DNA from: a virus | Direction: 5' to 3' (one strand) | DNA length: 21,339 nt | Virus record (IMG/VR): IMGVR_UViG_3300025543_003061 | Coordinates: 1 to 21,339 of that record | Part shown: positions 1 through 7,097 of the stretch, piece after piece | How positions within the stretch are numbered: position 1 is the first letter of the stretch | Layout of the letters: each line of letters begins with the position of its first letter | Notes under the pieces: model-generated | What the model saw: only the letters and a program-made list of their open reading frames with translations | What the model was told of the DNA's origin: nothing | Databases searched by the model: none | Made by a program: the position numbers and the translations under genes

Positions 1-570
1 GTCAGTGGTGTGGGTCGTACAGCCTCTGGTATCTCTATGCTCATGTCTGCTGCTAACGGATCTATCCGTACAGTAGTCAAGAACATTGATGACTACCTGC
101 TGTCACCTTTGGGCAAAGCCTTCTTTAGCTTCAACATGCAGTTTGACTTCGATCCTGAGATTAAGGGTGACCTAGAAGTTAAGGCTGAGGGTACTCAGTC
201 CCTGATGGCTAATGAAGTACGAAGCCAGAGACTGATGCAATTCTTGGGTGTCGTACAGAACCCAGCTCTTGCACCGTTTGCTAAAATGGATTATATTATC
301 CGTGAGATTGCAAGCTCTATGGATCTTGATCCTGACAAGGTAGCAAACTCTATGACCGATGCAGCAATTCAGGCTGAGATCCTCAAGAAGTTCCAAGCTG
401 AGAACCCTCCACCTCCAGTACCTCCTCAGGGCGGTCCTCAGGGTGCTCCAGCAGGGGTACAGGTTCAGGATACCCAAGGGTCCGGTGGAGGACAAATGGG
501 CACAGGAACGGCTCCTACGCCTGGTGAGCCTGGTTTCTCAGCTAACACAGGACAAGGCCCAGCTCAGTAA
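1..570 (+). CDS. Portal protein, C-terminal part (5' end outside window)
   Basis: The reading frame is open from base 1 and ends with TAA at 568-570, so only the last 189 residues are present; the GTG at 10 is internal. The stretch TASGISMLMSAANGS followed by a region ending in FFSFNMQFDFDP is typical of the wing/stem end of P22/podovirus-type portal proteins, the dodecameric ring through which DNA enters the capsid. The tail of the protein (about residues 130-189) is Pro/Gly/Gln-rich and probably disordered, as is common in marine podoviral portals. The next gene starts inside its stop codon (TAATG), and a scaffold-like gene and the capsid gene follow, which agrees with a portal call. Recognition is from family memory of motif and context, not from a search. 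Confidence 0.8.
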   Translation, partial: VSGVGRTASGISMLMSAANGSIRTVVKNIDDYLLSPLGKAFFSFNMQFDFDPEIKGDLEVKAEGTQSLMANEVRSQRLMQFLGVVQNPALAPFAKMDYIIREIASSMDLDPDKVANSMTDAAIQAEILKKFQAENPPPPVPPQGGPQGAPAGVQVQDTQGSGGGQMGTGTAPTPGEPGFSANTGQGPAQ

Positions 571-761
571 TGGATAATCTAAAACCTTTAGTGAACAACA
601 AAGATCTCTGGGAGTCATTTCTTGCAGAGATTAACTTCAGGCTCAATGAAGTGCACAGACAGATGGAGCAAGCAGCTTCTGTAGAGGATCTGTTCAGGCT
701 ACAAGGACAAGCAGCTTGTTTAAATAAACTTAAGTACCTCAGGGAAAAAGTAAATGGCTGA
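570..761 (+). CDS. Small helical protein after the portal gene, function unknown
   Basis: This 63-residue protein is predicted to be almost wholly alpha-helical, with heptad-like spacing of Leu and Phe (FLAEINFRLNEVHRQM, then FRLQGQAACLNKLKYL). It has no signal peptide or membrane segment. It starts in a TAATG overlap with the portal stop and its TGA overlaps the start of the next gene by 8 nt, so it looks translationally coupled to both. Small open reading frames at this position are common in marine podovirus genomes, but I know of no assigned function. It may be a small head-assembly or accessory virion protein; that is inference from position only. Confidence 0.7.
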   Translation: MDNLKPLVNNKDLWESFLAEINFRLNEVHRQMEQAASVEDLFRLQGQAACLNKLKYLREKVNG

Positions 762-2424
762 AGTAGGTAAATCTATAGGGAAAAAGACTCAGGCTGGTCG
801 TGAGGTATACGAAACACCTGATGGTGAAATGGTGTCTGAGAAGTCTACTACCTTTAAATATAAAGGTAAGTGGATTAACATACCCACTATTTTTGATGGT
901 CGTTCTTATGACGATGACACTCTTAGGATGATGTTAGATGCGGAAGTCATAGAACCCACAAGTGTCCATAAAAGTAAAAAAGATGCAATAAAGTCTGCGA
1001 TAGAAAGAAGTAAGTCTTTAAAGTTTAATCAAGGCGGGGAAGTAATGAACAATCAGATGGAAATGGCTTTCATGAAGCAAGGCGGCATCAAAGATGATGG
1101 CATGAAGAGAGACCCTGTTTCCGGTAATGAGATCCCTCCTGGTTCTATGGCTAAAGAAGTCAGGGATGATATCCCTGCTATGTTATCTGAGGGTGAGTAC
1201 GTAGTCCCTGCTGACGTTCTTCGTTTCTATGGAGTGAACTTCTTTGAGGATCTCCGTAACCAAGCAAAATCGGGCTTGCAAGGAATGGAACAGAATGGTA
1301 GGATAGGTGGAGAGCCACTGTCCCCTCAACAAGTACAACAGAACATGGGCCAAGCACCAGTACAAGCCAATCAAGGCGGTATGATGCAAGGGTTCAATCA
1401 GGCTGGCCTTGCAGGTACTCCTACTCCAACTTCTACCTTTGATCCTTCTAAGTATTCTGTAGTTGGTGGCTCTACTTTTAACAATCAAGGCCAACAACCA
1501 CAACAAGACAGTATTGTAACCTTTAAAACATTTATTAATTCTGCAGATGGAAGCACACAGATTGTAGAGTTTGTTGGCGGTAAACTGAAGAACCCAGCAA
1601 TGGAGAAGTTTACTCAACCTCCTTATTACGAACAAGGCTCCTCTGCTCTTAAGAAAGCTCAGTCCCAAGCAAGTAGCAAAGATGATAAACCAGACTTCCC
1701 TGAGCCAGAAAAAGGTGAAGATCCTAAAGACTGGGGTCTTGGTGTAGACTGGTCTGATCCAAAGGCATACGCAGACAGTGTTCTTAAAAACCAAATGGGG
1801 AGGGGTGCAAGAAGTGTACTCCAAGGTCTGTCAGCCCTTGCTGGTCCAGTCGGTGTTGCAGCAGTAGGAGCAGGATTAGGTATTCAAGCTTTAAGCCAAG
1901 TGTCCAACCTAAGAGCTGCAGCAGAGATTGCTCGTGCTCAAGGTATGGACGAACAGGCTAAATCTATTGATGGGATGATTAAAGATTTCATGGCTGAACA
2001 GCCAGCCATTGTAGACTTCTTTGATGATCTTAGAGGCGAGAGTAATAAGAATGCTCTAACTGTTATGGATCGAATGGGTATGAGGTATAAACTTGAAGAT
2101 GGTAAAATTACCTATACTCCTGAGATGATTAAGAATAACACTAGAGCTTTACAAGTCAGAAATCAAACAGCTCAGGAAAAGGCTGCTGACGAAGAGATTG
2201 TAATGTCTCAATCCGTATCCAACAACAATGATGATGATCCATTCAAAGATCTGAAGTCTTTTACGGGAAGTAAGGCTCAAGGTGAGTCTGACATGGAAAA
2301 AATAATAGATAAGCAAGTGTCGGACTACGCAGCCTCTGGTAAAGAGTTTGACGCAAATGACCCCTCAACTTGGGCAGCTAACAATAAAGGTGGTCTAATG
2401 GCCCCTAAGAAGAAAAAGAAATAA
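754..2424 (+). CDS. Large virion-associated protein (556 aa), unknown exact role
   Basis: Residues 1-90 form a compact module (GKKTQAGREVYETPDGEMVS, then YKGKWINIPTIFDG and a Lys/Ser-rich helix) that I recognise as recurring in phage structural proteins. Residues about 146-176 carry the segment AMLSEGEYVVPADVLRFYGV followed by NFFEDLRNQAKSGLQ, also recurrent in virion proteins of marine podoviruses. The middle is Gln/Gly/Pro-rich and low-complexity (NQGGMMQGFNQAGLAG). At about 360-385 there is an Ala/Gly hydrophobic stretch (GPVGVAAVGAGLGIQAL) that could insert in a membrane, as DNA-ejection proteins do. The C-terminus ends in five lysines. It lies between portal and scaffold genes and overlaps the gene before it. 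An internal or ejection protein role is possible but unproven. Confidence 0.7.
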   Translation: MAEVGKSIGKKTQAGREVYETPDGEMVSEKSTTFKYKGKWINIPTIFDGRSYDDDTLRMMLDAEVIEPTSVHKSKKDAIKSAIERSKSLKFNQGGEVMNNQMEMAFMKQGGIKDDGMKRDPVSGNEIPPGSMAKEVRDDIPAMLSEGEYVVPADVLRFYGVNFFEDLRNQAKSGLQGMEQNGRIGGEPLSPQQVQQNMGQAPVQANQGGMMQGFNQAGLAGTPTPTSTFDPSKYSVVGGSTFNNQGQQPQQDSIVTFKTFINSADGSTQIVEFVGGKLKNPAMEKFTQPPYYEQGSSALKKAQSQASSKDDKPDFPEPEKGEDPKDWGLGVDWSDPKAYADSVLKNQMGRGARSVLQGLSALAGPVGVAAVGAGLGIQALSQVSNLRAAAEIARAQGMDEQAKSIDGMIKDFMAEQPAIVDFFDDLRGESNKNALTVMDRMGMRYKLEDGKITYTPEMIKNNTRALQVRNQTAQEKAADEEIVMSQSVSNNNDDDPFKDLKSFTGSKAQGESDMEKIIDKQVSDYAASGKEFDANDPSTWAANNKGGLMAPKKKKK

Positions 2425-2447
2425 GTACCATAGAATAATAAGGCTAC

Positions 2448-2463
2448 CCAGCAATAGTGCTGG
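2448..2463 (+). other. Perfect hairpin between virion protein and scaffold genes
   Basis: CCAGCA and TGCTGG form a perfect 6-bp stem around the tetraloop ATAG, in the 60-nt gap before the scaffold-like gene. No T-run follows, so it is not a good intrinsic terminator. An RNA processing or mRNA-stabilising stem that changes expression between the two genes is more likely. Confidence 0.5.
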
Positions 2464-2484
2464 CCCCAACATAAGGAAAATAAT

Positions 2485-3429
2485 ATGGCTAATATGACAA
2501 CAATGGAATCTCCTAAGTCTGCAGGTTTCGTTCAACGTGGTTCTAACTACTCTCGTAAACAGAAGAGACTGGAGCAGGAAGAAGCAGAGATTGCTCGTCT
2601 TGAGGCAGAAGCTCGTGGTGAAGAAGTTACTGAAAGTGAATCCGGTGGCGAAGATACTGAGGACACCTCGGTACAGGCCACTGACGATACCCAACAAGAA
2701 GAAACCCAAGAGGCATCCGAAACACAAGAAGATGACTCTAACCTGAGTGCTGAGGAGAAATCCTTTAAGAAACGTTACGGTGACCTACGCAGGCACATGC
2801 AGGAAAAAGAGAAAGAGTTTAACGAAAAGTTAGAAGCTCTAAGTACTAAGACTAAACGTGCTAATATCGTTCCCCCTAAGTCTGATGAAGACATTGAGGC
2901 TTGGTCCAAGGAGTACCCAGACGTAGCAGGTATTGTTGAGACAATCGCAGCTAAGAAAGCTAAAGAACTATTTAGTAAAGCTGAGTCACGTTTATCAGAG
3001 TTAGATGAAGCTCACAATGAAGCTCTACGGATAAAGGCTGAGAACCAGATCCGTAAGACACATGATGACTTCGATGAATTAAGATCCTCAGAGAGTTTCC
3101 ACGATTGGGCTGACGAACAGCCTAAGTGGGTTAAAGATGCTCTGTATGAGAACATGGATGACCCTGCGTCTGTAATTCGTGTTATTGATCTTTACAAAGT
3201 TGATAACGGTATGACACCAGCAGCCAGAACACAATCTAAGAAGGCTGCTGCATCTACTGTTACCAAAGGATCTCGTACTTCTATTGATGCAAAAGGGTTA
3301 CAAGGACAGATTAAAGAGTCTGACGTAGCCAAGATGTCTACACAGGAGTTTGAGAAACGTCAGGATGAAATTACTGAAGCAATGCGCAAAGGTAAGTTTG
3401 TCTATGATATGTCTGGCGGTGCCAGATAA
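2485..3429 (+). CDS. Capsid assembly scaffolding protein-like
   Basis: The protein has 314 residues and no cysteine. Residues about 20-85 are Glu/Asp/Thr/Gln-rich and probably disordered or coiled, followed by a charged helical region (KSFKKRYGDLRRHMQEKEKE) typical of phage scaffolds. A second helical part (about 150-250) contains AESRLSELDEAHNEALRIKA and HDDFDELRSSESFHDWADE. The C-terminus is basic then polar (MRKGKFVYDMSGGAR). Scaffolds act inside the procapsid and leave or are degraded before DNA fills it. Position directly before the major capsid gene is the standard place. An AGGA Shine-Dalgarno at 2474-2477 supports the start. The call rests on composition and context, since scaffolds diverge quickly. 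Confidence 0.75.
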   Translation: MANMTTMESPKSAGFVQRGSNYSRKQKRLEQEEAEIARLEAEARGEEVTESESGGEDTEDTSVQATDDTQQEETQEASETQEDDSNLSAEEKSFKKRYGDLRRHMQEKEKEFNEKLEALSTKTKRANIVPPKSDEDIEAWSKEYPDVAGIVETIAAKKAKELFSKAESRLSELDEAHNEALRIKAENQIRKTHDDFDELRSSESFHDWADEQPKWVKDALYENMDDPASVIRVIDLYKVDNGMTPAARTQSKKAAASTVTKGSRTSIDAKGLQGQIKESDVAKMSTQEFEKRQDEITEAMRKGKFVYDMSGGAR

Positions 3430-3433
3430 ACTA

Positions 3434-3461
3434 TTGACACAGACAAAGTGTTCAATATAAC
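3434..3461 (+). promoter_or_regulatory. Sigma70-like promoter upstream of major capsid gene
   Basis: A perfect -35 box TTGACA (3434-3439) is followed by a 16-nt spacer and TATAAC (3456-3461, 5 of 6 to consensus). It starts just after the scaffold stop codon and would give a leader of about 205 nt before the capsid start. A second, weaker match (TTGATA at 3504-3509) shares the flanking CTATTGA-AC pattern but its possible -10 is 19 nt away. This fits strong separate transcription of the capsid gene by host-type RNA polymerase. Confidence 0.6.
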
Positions 3462-3563
3462 TACTCGTATCTTGTATAGAGCCTCCCTAGTGGACTACCT
3501 CTATTGATACTTTTCCCTTTAAAAAGTCTAAACTATAAAGAACCACCTGTTCAAGTATAGGCC

Positions 3564-3600
3564 CAAGTAGTAATCGGTTGCGCAACTGATACATTACTTG
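3564..3600 (+). other. Inverted repeat in the capsid leader
   Basis: CAAGTA (3564-3569) pairs perfectly with TACTTG (3595-3600). Inside it ATCGGTT (3573-3579) pairs with AACTGAT (3584-3590), with one G-U pair, around the loop GCGC; a small internal loop separates the two stems. It lies about 75 nt upstream of the capsid start in the 245-nt non-coding gap 3430-3674. There is no T-run, so a terminator is unlikely. A stabilising or processing structure in the capsid mRNA leader is the simplest reading. Confidence 0.5.
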
Positions 3601-3674
3601 CACCCTAGAAAAGTAACAGCCTCTTTAAGGTGTTTAGCTTTTATTCAAAAAGCCAACATCATGGAGGATTTCAC

Positions 3675-4748
3675 ATGGCTTTCGCATCCGCAGGGGGTTA
3701 CACCAACCTCCCCAATGGCAACTTTTCAAGTGTCATTTATTCTAAGAAGACCCAGCTGGCGTTTCGTAAGAGCACAGTTGTAGGCGACATCACTAACTCT
3801 GATTATTTTGGTGAGATTGCCAACCAAGGCGATACTGTCAAAATTATTAAAGAGCCAGAAGTGAGTGTATCTGCTTATGCACGTGGTACAACCATTGCTG
3901 CACAAGATTTGACAGATGCCGACTTCTCGTTAGTTGTTGATAAAGCTAACTATTTTGCTTTCAAGATGGACGATATCGAGGAAGCACATTCACACGTGAA
4001 TTTTATTGATCTTGCTACCAACCGTGCGGCTTTCCGTTTGGCTGACCAGCATGACCAAGAAGTTCTGGGTTACTTGACAGGCTACAAGCAGTCTGCTCTT
4101 CACGGTAACGCAGACACAGTGAATGACACTGTAAACGGCACCAAAGCAGACACAACTGCTGGTACTGACGAACTCTTGGCGGTAAACAAACTGTCTCGTC
4201 CAGACTTCGGTAATATCACAACTGCTGGTACAACTGGTGACTCGATCCCAGTTGCTGCTCGTCTTCCAGGTGCAACAGCACTTCCAACAGCATACGTATC
4301 CCCAACAATGTTGATTGCACGTATGGGTCGTTTGCTTGACCAGAAGTCTGTTGACAAAGATGGTAGATGGGTTGTAATTGACCCGATCATGATGGAAATC
4401 TTGATGGACGAAGATTCACGTTTCTTGAATTCTGACTTCGGCAATTCAGGTGCTCTTCGCAATGGTCTGGTTATCAACAACTGGAATGGCTTCCGTGTTT
4501 ATGTCTCCAACAACTTGCCTTCTATTGGTACTGGTGCAGATACAACAGGTACAGCCGCCCAAAGCACTAACTTTGGTGCTATCGTAGCTGGTCATGACTC
4601 CGCAGTTGCTACTGCTGAGCAGATCAACAAAACAGAAACATACCGTGACCCAGACAGCTTTGCTGATATCGTCCGTGGTATGCATCTGTACGGGAGAAAA
4701 ATCCTGAGACCAGAAGCCCTTGTAACAGCACGTTACAACTTGGCCTAA
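3675..4748 (+). CDS. Major capsid protein (HK97-fold type)
   Basis: I take ATG 3675 as the start, giving 357 residues that begin MAFASAGGYTNLPNGNF, because GGAGG at 3663-3667 sits at the right distance and this N-terminus matches capsid proteins of marine phages. The frame runs 15 codons further upstream, but those codons lie in the leader. The segments FRKSTVVGDITNSDYFGEI and GDTVKIIKEPEVSVSAYARG (about residues 31-75) are typical of the N-arm and first beta region of this capsid family; YLTGYKQSAL and LIARMGRLLDQKSV lie in the central domain. It contains no cysteine. Its own promoter, a structured leader and a downstream hairpin fit a protein needed in hundreds of copies. Confidence 0.88.
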   Translation: MAFASAGGYTNLPNGNFSSVIYSKKTQLAFRKSTVVGDITNSDYFGEIANQGDTVKIIKEPEVSVSAYARGTTIAAQDLTDADFSLVVDKANYFAFKMDDIEEAHSHVNFIDLATNRAAFRLADQHDQEVLGYLTGYKQSALHGNADTVNDTVNGTKADTTAGTDELLAVNKLSRPDFGNITTAGTTGDSIPVAARLPGATALPTAYVSPTMLIARMGRLLDQKSVDKDGRWVVIDPIMMEILMDEDSRFLNSDFGNSGALRNGLVINNWNGFRVYVSNNLPSIGTGADTTGTAAQSTNFGAIVAGHDSAVATAEQINKTETYRDPDSFADIVRGMHLYGRKILRPEALVTARYNLA

Positions 4749-4764
4749 GTCTACAGAACCTGTC

Positions 4765-4789
4765 GGGCTGGTCTCTTAGAGGCTGGCCC
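4765..4789 (+). terminator. Terminator-like hairpin after the capsid gene
   Basis: GGGCTGG (4765-4771) pairs with CTGGCCC (4783-4789) with two G-U pairs, and an inner CTC-TTA-GAG stem-loop extends it. Only two Ts follow directly; a run of five Ts comes about 12 nt later. It would act as a partial terminator or mRNA stabiliser, at the same place as the T7 terminator after gene 10. Strength cannot be judged from sequence alone. Confidence 0.55.
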
Positions 4790-4818
4790 TTCAGCTTACC
4801 TATTTTTAGGATACAGAC

Positions 4819-5547
4819 ATGACAACTTACGTTTCTTTAGTTAATGAATTGCTTCGCAGACTAAACGAAGTCACCTTGGATACTGAGGGTTCTGGCTTTG
4901 ATACTGCACGTAACGTACAAGCTCTTGCTAAAGACTCTATCAATAACTCTATCAGAAGTATTCTTCAGACAGGCCAAGAGTGGCCCTTCCTCAGAGTTAC
5001 TTACACACAGCCTTTAACAGCAGGTGTGAACACTTATTCCTTTCCTTCTAATTATTCTAGTGCTGACTGGGAAACTTTTTATCTTAAGAAGTCCACTTCA
5101 CTAAATAACTCCCCTAGTTTTTTACCAACTATTCCGTATGACGAATACATCCAAAAGTATCGTGAGTCGGATGACACCAGCAACTCTGCAGGTTCAGCAG
5201 CACCTAGAGTAGTGTTCCAAACAAACCAAGAAAAGTTTGGTGTTTCTCCTATCCCTGATGCAGCTTACGAAGTTGAGTATTCTTACTGGTCTTTCCCAGC
5301 TGACTTGACGTTGTACAACGATGTCTCAGTTATCCCAAACAGATTTAAGAGTGTCATTATTGATGGTGCTATGATGTACATGATGCGGTTCAGATCAAAT
5401 GAACAAAGTGCATCAATTCACCAACAGAACTTCCAAGATGGTATCAAGACAATGCGTAGGGTTCTCATTGATGAACACCTTCAAATTCGTTCTACTGTTC
5501 TAGTAGGTGGCTCTGGTTCTAGTGTAACCCTTGGAAGAGTTACGTAA
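4819..5547 (+). CDS. Head-tail adaptor / tail tubular protein A-like
   Basis: A 242-residue protein starting TTYVSLVNELLRRLNEV, then helical NVQALAKDSINNSIRSILQ and GQEWPFLRV. This pattern matches gp11-like (T7) and gp4-like (P22) adaptors that bind below the portal ring and start the tail. The C-terminal part has IPNRFKSVIIDGAMMYMMRF and a helix with QQNFQDGIKTMRRVLID, as in related tubular proteins. AGGA precedes the ATG. It contains no cysteine. Its TAA overlaps the next start codon (TAATG). The family call is from pattern and position (capsid, adaptor, nozzle), so the exact family is moderately certain. Confidence 0.75.
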   Translation: MTTYVSLVNELLRRLNEVTLDTEGSGFDTARNVQALAKDSINNSIRSILQTGQEWPFLRVTYTQPLTAGVNTYSFPSNYSSADWETFYLKKSTSLNNSPSFLPTIPYDEYIQKYRESDDTSNSAGSAAPRVVFQTNQEKFGVSPIPDAAYEVEYSYWSFPADLTLYNDVSVIPNRFKSVIIDGAMMYMMRFRSNEQSASIHQQNFQDGIKTMRRVLIDEHLQIRSTVLVGGSGSSVTLGRVT

Positions 5548-7097
5548 TGGCAGACAACCTAGGTTCATTTAAGGTATTTTCACAGGGTGGTTTAAACCTT
5601 AACAGGGACGTTTTGTCCCAAGGTGAGTTGCAACCTGGATCTGCTATCTCTCTCCTTAACTACGAGCCTGCTACAACAGGTGGTTACAGACGTGTGAGTG
5701 GTTACACTAACGACTACGGTGTAGTTCCAGGGGACAGCTCTGGCAGTGTTCTAGGTGTGGCAGTAGCTGCTGGTATCAATGATGGCATTCTTGCTGCACG
5801 TAAGCCTTCTGTAGGAAGTAACTATCTACACTACTGGGATACAGCAACAAGTTCTTGGGTGGCGGTAACCACTGCTGGATCACCTACAATGACGGGTGTG
5901 TCTAAGGTACGGTTCACTCGATTTAACTGGGGATCTCCAAAGGTTATTCTAACAGACGGTGTAAACCCTGCAGCCACATACGATGGCACAACTTACACCC
6001 AGATTACACATGCTAATGCTCCTACAGACCCTAAGTTTGCTGCAGTGTTTAAGAACCACATGTGGCTTGCAGGTGATCCTGCTGAACCTCACAATGTTTA
6101 CTTTAGTGCACCAACAGACGAAATCAAGTGGTCACCTGTAGATGGTGCAGGTGTAATTAACGTAGGTTTTCCTGTCGTATCAATAAAACCATTTCGTGAT
6201 TCCTTGTTTGTATTTGGTACAAATAATATTAAAAGGATCGTAGGAAACAACATCTCAGACTGGGCTGTACAGCACGTAACAGATGACCTTGGTTGCCTAG
6301 CCTCAGACAGTGTTATTGAAATTGGTGGTGACCTAATCTTTTTGTCACAGGATGGTATCAGACCTATCTCAGGTACAGACAAGATTGGTGATGTAAACTT
6401 AGAAACTCTTACTAAAAACATTCAATCGTTTATATCGGATGTCATCTTAACTAATGACCTTGATGCTGTATCATCTGTTCTCATTAGGGGTAAATCTCAG
6501 TTTAGACTGTTTTATAATGTAGAGAGTGGAAACGGTTTACTTGGGGGTTTGCGTCAAAACCAACAAGGTGGCATTAACTTTGAGTTTAGTCAAATGCTTG
6601 GCATTGAGGTTACTTGTGCTGACAGTGGATACATTGACAAAGAAGAGTACGTAATACACGGTGACTCCAGTGGTAAAGTCCACAGGCAGGAATCAGGTAA
6701 CAGCTTTGGTGGGCAAAACATCGTAAGTCTTTACCAGACACCATTCTTGCACATGCAAGATCCAGAGCAACGTAAGATTATTTATACTGTTGCTACGTAC
6801 CTAAGGTCGGAAGGTGATAACGAGATCGTAATGTCAGTTGTTTTTGACTACGATGATACCACCATTCTAAATCCAACTAACTTTACACTGACCACCGAAG
6901 GTGCTGCTGCTTACTATAACGAAGCTGTCTTTAATGACTCTTCTACTATTTGGAGTGGCAACCCATCCCCCGTTCAAAGGGTCAATGTTTCAGGTTCGGG
7001 AAAATCAGTATCTTTTAGATACGTTACAAATGACACAAATGCGTCTCACAGTGTCCAAGGCATTGTAGTGACATTCGGAGTAGGGGACAGACTTTAA
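5547..7097 (+). CDS. Tail nozzle / tail tubular protein B-like
   Basis: A 516-residue beta-rich protein starting MADNLGSFKVFSQGGLNLN, with the GGLN-type N-terminus and NYEPATTGGYRRVSGY near residue 40 seen in podoviral nozzle proteins (compare T7 gp12 and P22 gp10). Residues 150-260 carry KFAAVFKNHMWLAGDPAEP and SIKPFRDSLFVFGTNNIKR, the repeating beta-blade-like pattern (short segments ending in hydrophobic strands) expected for a hexameric propeller-type nozzle. It contains only two cysteines. It is coupled to the adaptor gene by a TAATG overlap, and the fibre gene begins directly after its stop. It likely forms the distal tube through which DNA is ejected. Confidence 0.75.
   Translation: MADNLGSFKVFSQGGLNLNRDVLSQGELQPGSAISLLNYEPATTGGYRRVSGYTNDYGVVPGDSSGSVLGVAVAAGINDGILAARKPSVGSNYLHYWDTATSSWVAVTTAGSPTMTGVSKVRFTRFNWGSPKVILTDGVNPAATYDGTTYTQITHANAPTDPKFAAVFKNHMWLAGDPAEPHNVYFSAPTDEIKWSPVDGAGVINVGFPVVSIKPFRDSLFVFGTNNIKRIVGNNISDWAVQHVTDDLGCLASDSVIEIGGDLIFLSQDGIRPISGTDKIGDVNLETLTKNIQSFISDVILTNDLDAVSSVLIRGKSQFRLFYNVESGNGLLGGLRQNQQGGINFEFSQMLGIEVTCADSGYIDKEEYVIHGDSSGKVHRQESGNSFGGQNIVSLYQTPFLHMQDPEQRKIIYTVATYLRSEGDNEIVMSVVFDYDDTTILNPTNFTLTTEGAAAYYNEAVFNDSSTIWSGNPSPVQRVNVSGSGKSVSFRYVTNDTNASHSVQGIVVTFGVGDRL

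Noticed and set aside
1183-1824. A 213-codon open frame on the - strand
   Set aside because: It lies wholly inside the 556-aa virion gene, has no plausible ribosome-binding context and no recognisable protein features.
3551-3620. tRNA-like sequence before the capsid gene (AATCGGTTGCGCAACTGAT resembles a D-arm)
   Set aside because: There is no matching anticodon stem, T-arm or acceptor stem; the signal is explained by the inverted repeat at 3564-3600.
3598-3783. Short + strand frame overlapping the capsid start
   Set aside because: It is out of frame with the strongly supported capsid gene and has no Shine-Dalgarno of its own.
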